From contig LDAQ01000086.1 in the NCBI GenBank assembly GCA_001028025.1, forward strand, positions 1 through 64,000: DNA of 64,000 nucleotides, written 5' to 3'. How positions within the stretch are numbered: the stretch's first letter is position 1; every line of letters starts with the position of its first letter. The notes under the pieces are model-generated. The model was not told where the DNA came from. It was given only the letters and a program-made list of their open reading frames with translations, and ran no database searches. Of this stretch, positions 24,670-33,679 are shown piece after piece. The DNA comes from Faecalicatena fissicatena. GTDB taxonomy: Bacteria; Bacillota; Clostridia; Lachnospirales; Lachnospiraceae. Position numbers and translations under genes: made by a program.

Positions 24670-27011
24670 TTTATCACCTTTTGCTGTCCTGGTTTCCAGG
24701 TTTCTGTCACATTTGACTCAAGATGAAACTCTTGCATCATTCCTGACGTACAGTCGTATATTTTGATGTTCTGGCAAATAGGGCTAACAAATTCAACTTC
24801 CTTTAATCTATTATCTTCCCATATAATATTGACTATAATTTTACCTTGTGCCATCAGGCCTCGTACAGATCCTTTTTTCCACTCATCTGGAAGTGCCGGG
24901 AGCACAGAAAACCCCTCTTCCATACTCTCCAAAAGCATATTTGCAATTCCGCTGGCAGCCCCAAAATTTCCATCTATCTGAAAAACTTCCCGTTCGCCCT
25001 CTGTTTCTCCAAGTGGTGGATGCAGATCAAACAGATTATTATAAACCGATTTTTTTAACAAACGATCCAAATAATACAAGGCCTGATTTCCTTTTCCCAA
25101 ACGTGCCCATAAGTTGATAAGCCATGCACAGCTCCACCCAATATGCCCGTTTTGACCTGAAAGACGTCTTTCCAAAAATTTTTCACACGCCTGTGCCAGC
25201 ACTGGAGTCTTTTCTTTTTCTATACTATTTCCTGGATAAAGCGCAAACAACGGTGAAAAATGTCTGTGACACGGATCTGCCTCATCAAAATCCTCAAACC
25301 ATTCCTGCAGTTGACCATGTTTCCCCACCTGATACTCTGGGAGGTGCTGCATCCTCTCTTTTACCTCCATGAGCAATCGATCCTTTATGCTCAATGTTTC
25401 ACACATTTCTATATAAATCTGAAAAAGTTCTTTGATCAGCGCAATATCTAGTGTAGACGAATGACTGACACCACACTCTCTTCCTTTTTCATCCAGAAAT
25501 GTGTTTTCAGGCGATGTAGACGGTGCAGTATAGCATTTTCCATCTGCATCCTCTACCAACCAGTCATTACAAAATTCTACACTCCCACGAATGACTGGAT
25601 ATATTTTATCTTTCAGGTATTGAACATCCCCAGTGTATTGATAGTAATCAAATATCTGCATGCTAAGCCAAACGCCACCCATTGGCCAATACGCATATTT
25701 GGGTTCTCCTCCAACCGGTCCCGTCTGTCTCCACAAATCAACATTATGATTTGCTGCCCATCCCTTGCAATGATACTGGTTCTTTGCTGTTTCTTTTCCA
25801 CTTTCGCTTAATTCTTGCACCATATCAATCAAAGGCTCGTAACATTCCAGTAAATTGCAGACACAAACTGGCCAGTAATTCATCTGGGTATTAATATTGA
25901 TCGTCCAGTTACTGCTCCAGACCGGTCTTAAACTTTCATTCCATATGCCTTGTAAATTTGCGGGTTGACTTCCTCTTCTTGAACTTGCAATCATCAAATA
26001 GCGGTTATAATGAAAAAACAAACTGTACAAATTTAAATTTTTCTTCCCATTTCTAAAATCTTCCAGTTGCACATCTGTTGGCAAATCTGTTTTTTCGTCA
26101 CCTAATTCCAGTCTCACATCTTTATAAACAGAATCATAGTCCGCTATATGTCTCTCTTTTAACGTATCATATCCTACTGTCTCAGCTTTCTCTGCCATTT
26201 CCATGCTTTTCTTTTCACACGATTTCGGAAACACATCTATAGGTTTTTGGAATCCCTGATATCCATCTGCTGCAGAAGTATATAATGTTACTACAGATGC
26301 ATTTGCCACCCGAATTCCTTCGGTCATTTTTTCGCTTTTTCCTGACTCTTGCTGTACTTTCACGCATAAACCATATGCCATTCCCGGATGATCCATCTGA
26401 TACAAAATCGGATTATCACATACCACATAGTTAGGCTGTACGCATGCCGGAGCATTTCCCGAAAGAATCATACACATTTCATTTTCAAGGTAAATATTGT
26501 GTTTTACTTTACCCGTTAAAGAGATCTCTAAATTAATGGAATTCGGAATATCGCTTTTTATCCGTGTCACAAAGACTTTATCCGTATATGAAATAAACTG
26601 TTCTATTATATACATACGATCATTAGCCCGAAAACTGCTTGTCAAAATACCAGCTTTTAAATTTAATTTTCTGTTGTAAGATTGAAAATCAGTAATATCC
26701 GTAAAACGATAATCAATTTCACCCAAAGGCATATAAGATTCATTATAATTTCCGAGCATATTATCTTTAATGTATTCCTCTGCCTTCCGATACTGTCCGT
26801 CAAAGATCAGTCCCCGCACCATGTCCAAGTCATGCAAGTTCATTTTTTTCTCTGTCTTCTTTCCGGTGCCCGACCAAAAAGTATCCAGATTAAGTGTAAT
26901 ACGTTCCTTAGGTACGCCGCCATAAACAACCGCTCCCAGACTTCCATTTCCCAATGGCAGTGCTTCTGTAAATGATTTTGCAGGCGATGTATACCACAAT
27001 TCTTCATTCAT
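24666..27011 (-). CDS. GH95 alpha-L-fucosidase (intracellular)
   Basis: 781 residues, close to the size of GH95 catalytic proteins. The N-terminus LWYTSPAKSFTEALPLGNGSLG is the family's opening. Active-site landmarks known from Bifidobacterium AfcA are all present: the paired Asn in NWTININTQMNYWP, the acid Glu in TAPSTSPEN, and the Asp in QIDGNFGAASGIANM. There is no signal peptide, so it acts in the cytoplasm. GH95 enzymes remove alpha-1,2-fucose (some alpha-galactose) from H-type glycans. It is the last gene after the ABC importer, fitting import of fucosylated oligosaccharides followed by trimming. Confidence 0.92.
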   Translation of the reverse strand: MNEELWYTSPAKSFTEALPLGNGSLGAVVYGGVPKERITLNLDTFWSGTGKKTEKKMNLHDLDMVRGLIFDGQYRKAEEYIKDNMLGNYNESYMPLGEIDYRFTDITDFQSYNRKLNLKAGILTSSFRANDRMYIIEQFISYTDKVFVTRIKSDIPNSINLEISLTGKVKHNIYLENEMCMILSGNAPACVQPNYVVCDNPILYQMDHPGMAYGLCVKVQQESGKSEKMTEGIRVANASVVTLYTSAADGYQGFQKPIDVFPKSCEKKSMEMAEKAETVGYDTLKERHIADYDSVYKDVRLELGDEKTDLPTDVQLEDFRNGKKNLNLYSLFFHYNRYLMIASSRRGSQPANLQGIWNESLRPVWSSNWTININTQMNYWPVCVCNLLECYEPLIDMVQELSESGKETAKNQYHCKGWAANHNVDLWRQTGPVGGEPKYAYWPMGGVWLSMQIFDYYQYTGDVQYLKDKIYPVIRGSVEFCNDWLVEDADGKCYTAPSTSPENTFLDEKGRECGVSHSSTLDIALIKELFQIYIEMCETLSIKDRLLMEVKERMQHLPEYQVGKHGQLQEWFEDFDEADPCHRHFSPLFALYPGNSIEKEKTPVLAQACEKFLERRLSGQNGHIGWSCAWLINLWARLGKGNQALYYLDRLLKKSVYNNLFDLHPPLGETEGEREVFQIDGNFGAASGIANMLLESMEEGFSVLPALPDEWKKGSVRGLMAQGKIIVNIIWEDNRLKEVEFVSPICQNIKIYDCTSGMMQEFHLESNVTETWKPGQQKVIN

Positions 27012-27027
27012 TTATTTAAAATTTCTC

Positions 27028-27873
27028 CTATTCTTTTACCGAACCGGAGGTAATTCCGTTTACGATAAATTTTTGTGCAAATATAAAAATCACTATCGTT
27101 GGAATGGAAATCAAAACCAATGCCGCGTTATACCTGCCTAAGCTCTGGGGTGTCATTCCGTAAACCCCTTTAAATGCGTTGATCGCCACAGTCGTCGTAT
27201 AAGATTTGTCTCTTGTAAGAAACATAAGCGGAAAAAGAAAATCCTGAAAAGACCACATAACCTGAAGCACTCCAAGATTTATTAACGCAGGTTTTGAGAG
27301 CGGCAGATAGATGCTAAAGAAACACCGTTCAATAGATGCACCATCTACATTTGCTGATTCCATCAGTTCCGTCGGAAGACCATCAAAAAAATTCTTCAAC
27401 ATTAAAACCCCGAATGGTATTGTGATCAAGCATTCCGATAAAATGATCGCAATATGTGTGTTATATAAATGTGCCGTCTTATATATATAAAACAATGGAA
27501 TAATCAGGATTGGTCCCGAAATAGCCAGACACATCAACACCATGTTGTATATCAGTTTTCTTCCTGCAAACTCTATCTTCGAAAATGCAAACCCTGCCAG
27601 CGAACATATAAAAACCAATAACACAGACGCAAATAACGCGTTTATAATCGAATTAATAAAATACTGATAAAACGGTACTCCATTCACTTTATTCATAAGT
27701 ACATAGCTATAATTTGATAGTCCATTTACTTTTAAAGAATCCTTTAATAATGAGTAAATGGGAATCGCCCATAACGCAGTCATAATGAGTAAAAAAATGA
27801 CCATAACCAGACGGTTTTTCTTAGAAATCGAAAATAAATCTTTTGCTATTTCTTTTTCCTTTCTTGCTTTCAT
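27028..27873 (-). CDS. Carbohydrate ABC transporter permease (MalG type)
   Basis: 281 residues from the ATG at 27873, which follows the partner permease by 8 bp and has AGGTGA upstream; the longer in-frame extension overlaps that gene and is unlikely. Six hydrophobic segments are seen. The cytoplasmic EAA loop reads ESANVDGASIERCFFSIYLPLSKPAL, here cut to its key part ANVDGASIERC and LPLSKPAL. The C-terminus FVNGITSGSVKE is typical of CUT1 sugar importers. It works with the permease and lipoprotein encoded upstream. No ATPase is encoded here; CUT1 systems commonly share an MsmK-type ATPase from elsewhere. Confidence 0.92.
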   Translation of the reverse strand: MKARKEKEIAKDLFSISKKNRLVMVIFLLIMTALWAIPIYSLLKDSLKVNGLSNYSYVLMNKVNGVPFYQYFINSIINALFASVLLVFICSLAGFAFSKIEFAGRKLIYNMVLMCLAISGPILIIPLFYIYKTAHLYNTHIAIILSECLITIPFGVLMLKNFFDGLPTELMESANVDGASIERCFFSIYLPLSKPALINLGVLQVMWSFQDFLFPLMFLTRDKSYTTTVAINAFKGVYGMTPQSLGRYNAALVLISIPTIVIFIFAQKFIVNGITSGSVKE

Positions 27874-27881
27874 ACTTTCAC

Positions 27882-28778
27882 CTAACCATTCTTTGAAGTC
27901 AATTTCAATTGTATAAACGAGATAACGAATGCAACAATCAATACAATCATTGCAGCCGCGCACACCAGTCCAATATTAGAACCGGCTGAACGAGTCGCCC
28001 GATAAATATAAGTACCTATAATTTCAGTCGTACCTCCCGGACCTCCATCCGTCATCAAAAATACACGTTCCATTTCTCTAAAACCGCCAAGAAGCATAGA
28101 TAAAATAATCGTCTTATGTGTGTTCTTTAAAATAGGGAAGATAACCAACATCAATTGATGACGCATTCCTGCACCGTCAATGGTCGCCGCCTCAAGGATA
28201 CTGCTGCTGATTGTTGTCAGATCCGCTGTGTAATACATAATCGGTATACCTATTAAAAAGATAGAAACCGAACACACTGCCCAGATTGCCAACTTGGGAT
28301 CTGCAAGCCATCTTTGTGCCAATCCGCTCAAACCGACTGTTCTAAAAATGTTATTTACTATTCCATTTTTGTATTCCAGTATAGACCCAAATACTGCAGC
28401 CATAAGCGCAATTGGCAGCATGGACGGGATAAAGAACAACGCATGAAAAAATCTTTTTCCCTTGATCTTAAAATTCAGAATAATTGCAATAAAGAAACCA
28501 AATGTCAATCCACAAAAAATATTTGCTGTGGAAAGCAGAAACGTGTTTAACATTGCTCTCCAAAATCCAAAATCGCTTACAATCGTTTTATAATTTTCCA
28601 GTCCTGTAAAATCAGCATGCCGAAATGTAATTGTGACATCTTTAAAACTATTTATAATCAGAAAATAAAAACTATATCCCAGTAATCCGATAAAAATAAT
28701 GAGCAACGGCAACAGGAAAATATATCCTGCCTTGTTATGATTGCCCCCGATTTTTAGTTTTCCTTTTGTGTTCTTCAA
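27882..28778 (-). CDS. Carbohydrate ABC transporter permease (MalF/UgpA type)
   Basis: 298 residues with six membrane segments beginning after a basic N-terminus (YIFLLPLLIIFIGLLGYSF). The EAA motif region is EAATIDGAGMRHQLMLVIFP. The later DGGPGGTTEIIGTYIY is characteristic of CUT1 permeases. It is followed 8 bp later by the second permease and preceded by the solute-binding lipoprotein gene. It imports an oligosaccharide, probably a fucosylated product of the GH98 enzyme. Confidence 0.92.
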   Translation of the reverse strand: MKNTKGKLKIGGNHNKAGYIFLLPLLIIFIGLLGYSFYFLIINSFKDVTITFRHADFTGLENYKTIVSDFGFWRAMLNTFLLSTANIFCGLTFGFFIAIILNFKIKGKRFFHALFFIPSMLPIALMAAVFGSILEYKNGIVNNIFRTVGLSGLAQRWLADPKLAIWAVCSVSIFLIGIPIMYYTADLTTISSSILEAATIDGAGMRHQLMLVIFPILKNTHKTIILSMLLGGFREMERVFLMTDGGPGGTTEIIGTYIYRATRSAGSNIGLVCAAAMIVLIVAFVISFIQLKLTSKNG

Positions 28779-28894
28779 ACTCTAAACCTCCATTATCAAA
28801 TCAAAAAACTTCTGGTTGTACTATAGCAATGTATGCGGAATCAAATATGCACAACCAGAAGTCCTTAATATATGATATCTGTTACTGTTACATG

Positions 28895-30214
28895 TTAATT
28901 ATATTTTCCACTAGCCCATTCTTTCTGCATGTCCTTCAAAGCGTTCTCCGCTGTTTTAGAACCATTCATAACACTTTGTACTGCAGCACCTTCTGCATCT
29001 GAATAACCAGAGACATTGTTTCTGTCTGCTGTAGCATTATTGATCAAATCAACAATAGTATTCCATCCATCTTTGGATTCCTGCGTGTCAAATAATTCAT
29101 TGCTCACTGTAAAATCAGTTTTTGCAGATGTTCCCGTAAGCTGCTTCCCGAAAATGTCCGCTCCATCTCCAACTGTCAGATATGCAACAAATTTTGCTGC
29201 AGCTTCTTTCTTTTCTGAATAATCTACAACGCCAATGCCCGAATCAATATATGAGCGCACCGTCAGCTGACCATTGTCTTCTGCAGTCGGAAGAGCCATT
29301 GCTCCTACATTTTCTAATTCAATTCCATTATTTTCTCTCAATGTAGCGGAAAGCAACGGAGCCTCCCATGAGCCCATATAATATATAAGTGCATTGCCAT
29401 TTGTAAATTCTTCTGTTGCACTCGCATAATCCAAATCTAATAAATCTGCAGAGAAAATACCTTCATCAAAATATTTCTTTAATCCATTTACCGCTGCCAG
29501 ATATTCCGGACTATCTACCTTTGCTCCGTCATATCTCCACTGGTTATAATAGTCTCCCTGCTGTCCCAATACTGTCAGCATCATCTCATCCATAACCCAT
29601 GCATCTTTTCCGGCAAATACACTTGTATATTTGTCAGGATACTTTTCTTTGAATTTTTCTGCCACAACCTTGTACTCTTCAAAAGTCGTTGGAACTTCTG
29701 CACCTATCTCTTTTAATAAAGCGACATTGTAGAATCCAACCATAGAACCAGAATTTGTTAATACCAGCATTTTTGTTTTTCCATCAGTCAGTTTATTTCC
29801 CTGCTCTAAGCATTTTTCCGAATATAAATCTTTCCATTTATCCCCCACAGCTGCCGGCATAAGTTCATCCAGATCTGCCAGATAATCTTGTATCTCTTCT
29901 GCAAAAGCAGATGGCTGAACACCTACTACGTCGATATCTTCTTCCGTGCTTAATGCCAGCGGAGCTTTTTCCTGGAATGCTTTACTCTCCATAACTGTCA
30001 TATTAATCTTAATGTTCGGATTTTCTTTCTCAAATGCCCTTATTGTCTCATCTAACTGATCCGTGCTCGGAAACCATGTCCAGTAATTTAATGTTATATC
30101 TTCTCCGCTACCACTGTCTTTACTTGCGCTTTTATCAGATGACCCACATCCCGAAATCATACCGATTGTCATAATCGTTGCTAATGCTAATGCCGTTACT
30201 TTTTTTAATTTCAT
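28895..30214 (-). CDS. Extracellular solute-binding lipoprotein of the sugar ABC importer
   Basis: 439 residues with a lipoprotein signal ending in GMISGC (lipidated Cys near residue 23) and a Ser/Asp-rich linker. The family 1 binding-protein fold follows (LNYWTWFPSTDQLDETIRAF; FTNGNALIYYMGSWE; EAAAKFVAYL). It should capture the oligosaccharide at the outer face and deliver it to the two permeases. It lies between the GH98 gene and the permeases, all on the minus strand. The exact ligand cannot be read from sequence; context points to A/B/H-type or Lewis glycans. Confidence 0.92.
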   Translation of the reverse strand: MKLKKVTALALATIMTIGMISGCGSSDKSASKDSGSGEDITLNYWTWFPSTDQLDETIRAFEKENPNIKINMTVMESKAFQEKAPLALSTEEDIDVVGVQPSAFAEEIQDYLADLDELMPAAVGDKWKDLYSEKCLEQGNKLTDGKTKMLVLTNSGSMVGFYNVALLKEIGAEVPTTFEEYKVVAEKFKEKYPDKYTSVFAGKDAWVMDEMMLTVLGQQGDYYNQWRYDGAKVDSPEYLAAVNGLKKYFDEGIFSADLLDLDYASATEEFTNGNALIYYMGSWEAPLLSATLRENNGIELENVGAMALPTAEDNGQLTVRSYIDSGIGVVDYSEKKEAAAKFVAYLTVGDGADIFGKQLTGTSAKTDFTVSNELFDTQESKDGWNTIVDLINNATADRNNVSGYSDAEGAAVQSVMNGSKTAENALKDMQKEWASGKYN

Positions 30215-30254
30215 GTTTCTCCTCCATTATTTTTCAACTTTTATCGAGTTACAA

Positions 30255-32879
30255 CTATTGAGCATAAACTTGCACTTCTGCAAGACTAAGTGGATTTTGA
30301 CCAGCCAATTGTATTTTAACATATCTACCGTTTCCATTTACTGGAATTGAGATATTAGGATTCGGATAATCTGTTTGCTCACCACTCCATACCACTTCGT
30401 TATTTTCATTTAACAGACTCACAGTATAGTTACTCAACCGGTCCATTGCTGTATCTGTTCTATTATATATATTAATTTCGTTTACTTGATACGAACTTCC
30501 CAAATCAGCCATCCACCATGCCTGATTTTCGCTATTCGTATGCGTTACCGATCCCAGTCCAAAATCCCCCTCTGTGTTACCATCTACAGCTTTTCCTGCC
30601 GTTCCGCCATAAGCTGTCGAGCTTTGCGTTGTAGTCTTATTTAGCGCTACATTTTTACGATATCCGTGAACAACAACTTCCGCTAAACTTAAATTATTTT
30701 CTCCGGTCAATTGGATCTTAACATATCTCCCCGTTACACCACCAGTAGAAACCGTCGTATCAGGATTAGGATAAGCAGTTTGATGAGTCGACCAAACTTC
30801 ATTTTGACCAGAATCAAGTACTGATACATTATAATCATTTAATCTTTCACTGCAAAAATCTGTTCGATTAAATATCTGCACCTCACTAATGTCATAAATT
30901 CCACCTAGGTCTACCATCCACCATGCTTGATTTTCTAAGTCCGTATGTGTAACCGAACCATGACCATAATCTCCATTTGTATTTCCATCTACAGCTCTGC
31001 CAGCCTCTGCCCCATATAAAGTACTACTTTGCGTTGCAGTTTTATTAAGGGCAATATTCTCTTGTTGCCATTCATCTGGATCTGGCAATGGAGTAACTCC
31101 ATTTCCAGAAACATTTAATGACAAATCTACAGATCCATTATGGTTTATAGATATGGTATACGTTTGATTCGCTGAATCCCAGGATGTCGTATAATTGTAA
31201 TGATGCGCATCTCCAGTTACTACAATTTCCGGATCAACATTTCCTGTATATCCTTTTAATGTTATCAAAGTGTTTCTCATTTCTGTATCTTGTGGATTTG
31301 CCGCATAACTTTGACTAACCCAGTTAGAGATATTAACCTCTCCTTGCCCCCAACTTGATGACCAATCGCCAGTTCTTTCCCACAATTCTGTTTTGTCAAC
31401 ACGGTAATTATTTAGTTTAATATGTAAACTATCGCTTTGTTCTTCAACAATTGCATATGTGTGTGGCGTTAGTTCAAAATCAAGTTCCTGACATGTATTT
31501 GTGTACAACGGAAGTTGTGCATTTTGATTCACATTAATATTAGCATTGCTGTTATAAAGAAACCACCGATTTCCTAATAATTCTGCAAACGCTGTTCCTT
31601 CATACACTTTTGCATATTTCGAATTAAAATATGCTACTTTATCTGTTAGCTCTGGCGAATTTTTAGTAACAATATTAATTCCAGGAAACTTTTCATCTAT
31701 CTCGCTCTGTGTAAGCTGAGCAGGAATAACCGGAATAATACGATAGCGCCCCGTGTCATACAATGGCATTGTCTCATCATCCGACGATAATCCATTATAG
31801 AAATTCCCCATTTGGCTAATTCCGCCATTGACACCCCAGAACATTACTTTTGTATTATCTAAAACTTCCTGCTTGCTTGGAGCTGCTTTTTCCACCGTAT
31901 ATCTAAAGAATGGTAAAATTGCTTTTGTGAATGCCGGTGTAGCTGTATCATTAGCAGCAAACGTATATGCAGGACATTCGAAATTATATACTGTTCCGCC
32001 ATTTGCATAGATATTCATCATTTCCATCCCCAGCATTGCCTCTGGTTCAGAAGCATAAGATCGCAAATCTCTCCCACCTGCTGATGAGAAAACTGTTGTA
32101 TAATTCTTTTCCCACCATTTCCAAGTATCCATAGCTCCACCCCAGTTACCACATAAATCTGATAACCAAAAGCCGCTTACTATACTGTCAGTGCCTGCGT
32201 CATCACTGATCGGTGTGTTTTTAAAAGTCAATATCACATTATCTTTGTGTTGTTTACATGCTGTATATAACGCTGTATTACTCATAATATTTTCCCAACA
32301 TGTTTTTTTATGATCATGCCAAACAAAATACGCACCATATTTCGCACATGCATCTATATATTGAGCGCTATGAGTTGCCAAACCGTCATTATAAATCCAA
32401 TAATTTTCAATGTTCATAACACCTTTCAGTACAGAGTATTTTTGAAATTGCTCTTCTAACCAGCTTACTGGAACCGTATTTAATTCTCCTGCTGACATAA
32501 TGACTAGCATTACCGGTATATTATTTGCCTGAGCTTGATCAAGCATCTTTATATACCAGGCTCGAAGTGCCGGAGTATCTTTTGGAATACAACTCGTTGG
32601 TTCACATACTTTTCCTGGATGCAGTTCTATTACCGAATATGGCTTTACATCATCTGGTATCTGATTCCAAACACCTGTAAGCGTATTCCCATACCAAAGT
32701 GTTTCTTCTGGGTCACCATAAACAGATGAAATCAAAAGTGGATTTTCATTATTGATTGTCAATCTCATCGCTGGTGTTTCTTCAGCATGGGCCATCATTG
32801 TTGGTCCCATGCAAAACGCCAATGCCATAAATAATAAAATGCCTAGGATGTTTCTTACACAAAAAAACTTTTTCTTCAT
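30255..32879 (-). CDS. Secreted GH98 endo-beta-galactosidase with two F-type lectin (CBM47-like) modules
   Basis: 874 residues. A signal peptide ends near residue 31 (MMAHA-EE). The GH98 catalytic domain spans about 45-420 (VIELHPGKVC, GVMNIENYWIYNDG, FVWHDHKK, SGFWLSDLCGNWGG) and is followed by the GH98 C-terminal domain. Two F5/8-like modules (about 605-735 and 740-874) each carry the F-type lectin fucose triad: a His in SVTH, then RTDFCSER or RTDTAMDR (R-x-D-x4-R) 26 residues later. There is no cell-wall anchor. GH98 enzymes cleave blood-group A/B or Lewis Y glycans. Specificity is not predictable here, but paired fucose-binding modules and the GH95 neighbour support a fucosylated host target. 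Confidence 0.9.
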   Translation of the reverse strand: MKKKFFCVRNILGILLFMALAFCMGPTMMAHAEETPAMRLTINNENPLLISSVYGDPEETLWYGNTLTGVWNQIPDDVKPYSVIELHPGKVCEPTSCIPKDTPALRAWYIKMLDQAQANNIPVMLVIMSAGELNTVPVSWLEEQFQKYSVLKGVMNIENYWIYNDGLATHSAQYIDACAKYGAYFVWHDHKKTCWENIMSNTALYTACKQHKDNVILTFKNTPISDDAGTDSIVSGFWLSDLCGNWGGAMDTWKWWEKNYTTVFSSAGGRDLRSYASEPEAMLGMEMMNIYANGGTVYNFECPAYTFAANDTATPAFTKAILPFFRYTVEKAAPSKQEVLDNTKVMFWGVNGGISQMGNFYNGLSSDDETMPLYDTGRYRIIPVIPAQLTQSEIDEKFPGINIVTKNSPELTDKVAYFNSKYAKVYEGTAFAELLGNRWFLYNSNANINVNQNAQLPLYTNTCQELDFELTPHTYAIVEEQSDSLHIKLNNYRVDKTELWERTGDWSSSWGQGEVNISNWVSQSYAANPQDTEMRNTLITLKGYTGNVDPEIVVTGDAHHYNYTTSWDSANQTYTISINHNGSVDLSLNVSGNGVTPLPDPDEWQQENIALNKTATQSSTLYGAEAGRAVDGNTNGDYGHGSVTHTDLENQAWWMVDLGGIYDISEVQIFNRTDFCSERLNDYNVSVLDSGQNEVWSTHQTAYPNPDTTVSTGGVTGRYVKIQLTGENNLSLAEVVVHGYRKNVALNKTTTQSSTAYGGTAGKAVDGNTEGDFGLGSVTHTNSENQAWWMADLGSSYQVNEINIYNRTDTAMDRLSNYTVSLLNENNEVVWSGEQTDYPNPNISIPVNGNGRYVKIQLAGQNPLSLAEVQVYAQ

Positions 32880-32918
32880 CCTTCTTCTCTCCTCTAGCTC
32901 ACATTTCTACTTTCCTTC

Positions 32919-32938
32919 AAAATGAACCGGTTCATTTT
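32919..32938. promoter_or_regulatory. Palindromic LacI-type operator upstream of the GH98 gene
   Basis: A perfect 20-bp palindrome with core AATGAACCGGTTCATT, 40-59 bp before the GH98 start and about 29 bp downstream of the predicted -10. The CCGG centre and position fit a LacI-family roadblock operator. The likely binder is the regulator at 23668-24669. Confidence 0.65.
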
Positions 32939-32966
32939 TATTCAAAACAATTGTTTGATGGTTCGT

Positions 32967-32995
32967 ATCATAGCATAGACTTTTTAAACGGTCAA
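32967..32995 (-). promoter_or_regulatory. Putative sigma-A promoter of the glycan-utilisation operon
   Basis: On the minus strand TTGACC (32995-32990) and TATGAT (32972-32967) are separated by 17 bp. The palindromic operator lies just downstream and the GH98 start 87 bp downstream. Confidence 0.6.
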
Positions 32996-33119
32996 TACCA
33001 TTTTGCATTTTTTGCATATTATATACAATTCCATCTTTTTATTTTTGTGCATTTTGTATATTTAAAATTATAATTTAACATAAAACATTTTGTTATGTTA
33101 GATCAATTATCAGTTTCTA

Positions 33120-33400
33120 AGAAAAACACAGACTCGACCGGTCACTGCAAATAATGTGCAATCGTATAGACCAGTGCATATGATGGATTCTGGTAGACAC
33201 CGCGTTCAAATACGCCCAATCACTTTCCGGTACGAGCACCAACAGAATGTATCTCAAACATCCACCGCTTCTTCCTGCCCGTTTATTCATGTCATTGATC
33301 ATAAAATAGGTGAATGCTCTCTCACTGTCATCTACAATCTACTTTTCCATCACCATTCCAATCCTGCCGCTGGCTTTTCTAAATATCCCTGAACATTCAA
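33120..33400 (-). pseudogene. Possible decayed gene fragment
   Basis: The 500 bp between the glycan promoter and the cobalamin cluster holds no intact gene. On the minus strand one frame reads IVDDSERAFTYFMINDMNK and, after a frame change, another reads WMFEIHSVGA and then LGVFERGVYQNPSYALVYTI with internal stops. This has protein-like composition and may be a degraded coding sequence. I cannot assign a family, and chance is possible. Confidence 0.25.
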
Positions 33401-33407
33401 AGGGGTA

Positions 33408-33430
33408 TCAAAGGGGTCAGACCCCTTTGA
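33408..33430. repeat. GGGGTC-A-GACCCC palindrome (copy 1)
   Basis: An 11-bp-arm inverted repeat with core AAAGGGGTCAGACCCCTTT directly after the stop codon of the gene at 33434-33664. A half copy (CAAAGGGGT) precedes it. It may serve as a terminator hairpin, although no T tract follows on the minus strand. The same sequence occurs at 60625-60641. Confidence 0.7.
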
Positions 33431-33433
33431 AGT

Positions 33434-33664
33434 TTACTCGTCAAATTCCAGTACTGCTACGTGGAACCTTGGAGTTTCTTTTATCTCCACGACGGTTCCT
33501 TTTCTTGTTTTTAACCGATCTGCATTTTTAAAGTTACCACTCATCCCCAGAGCATGTTCTATTGTATAAAAGTAGGATGTCGGGAGTTTTCCCTCCGTCA
33601 CCTCCAGGGTCTGCCCGATGCTGAATGCTCCTATGTTTTCTATCGTAAATTCCATGGTTCTCAT
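33434..33664 (-). CDS. Small protein of unknown function at the end of the cobalamin cluster
   Basis: 76 residues, soluble, with no membrane segment or signal. It starts MRTMEFTIENIG and ends RFHVAVLEFDE. Composition suggests a small beta-rich domain (GQTLEVTEG; KGTVVEIKET), perhaps a nucleic-acid or ligand-binding barrel, but I do not recognise it. It lies 15 bp after the precorrin-2 dehydrogenase gene with an AAGGAGT site, so it is probably the last gene of the cobalamin operon. A GGGGTC palindrome follows its stop. Confidence 0.6.
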   Translation of the reverse strand: MRTMEFTIENIGAFSIGQTLEVTEGKLPTSYFYTIEHALGMSGNFKNADRLKTRKGTVVEIKETPRFHVAVLEFDE

Positions 33665-33679
33665 AACGTACTCCTTTTT

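Noticed and set aside
27874..27963. Upstream in-frame start for the MalG-type permease
   Set aside because: The added 30 residues lie inside the preceding permease gene and are not family-like; the ATG at 27873 is well placed.
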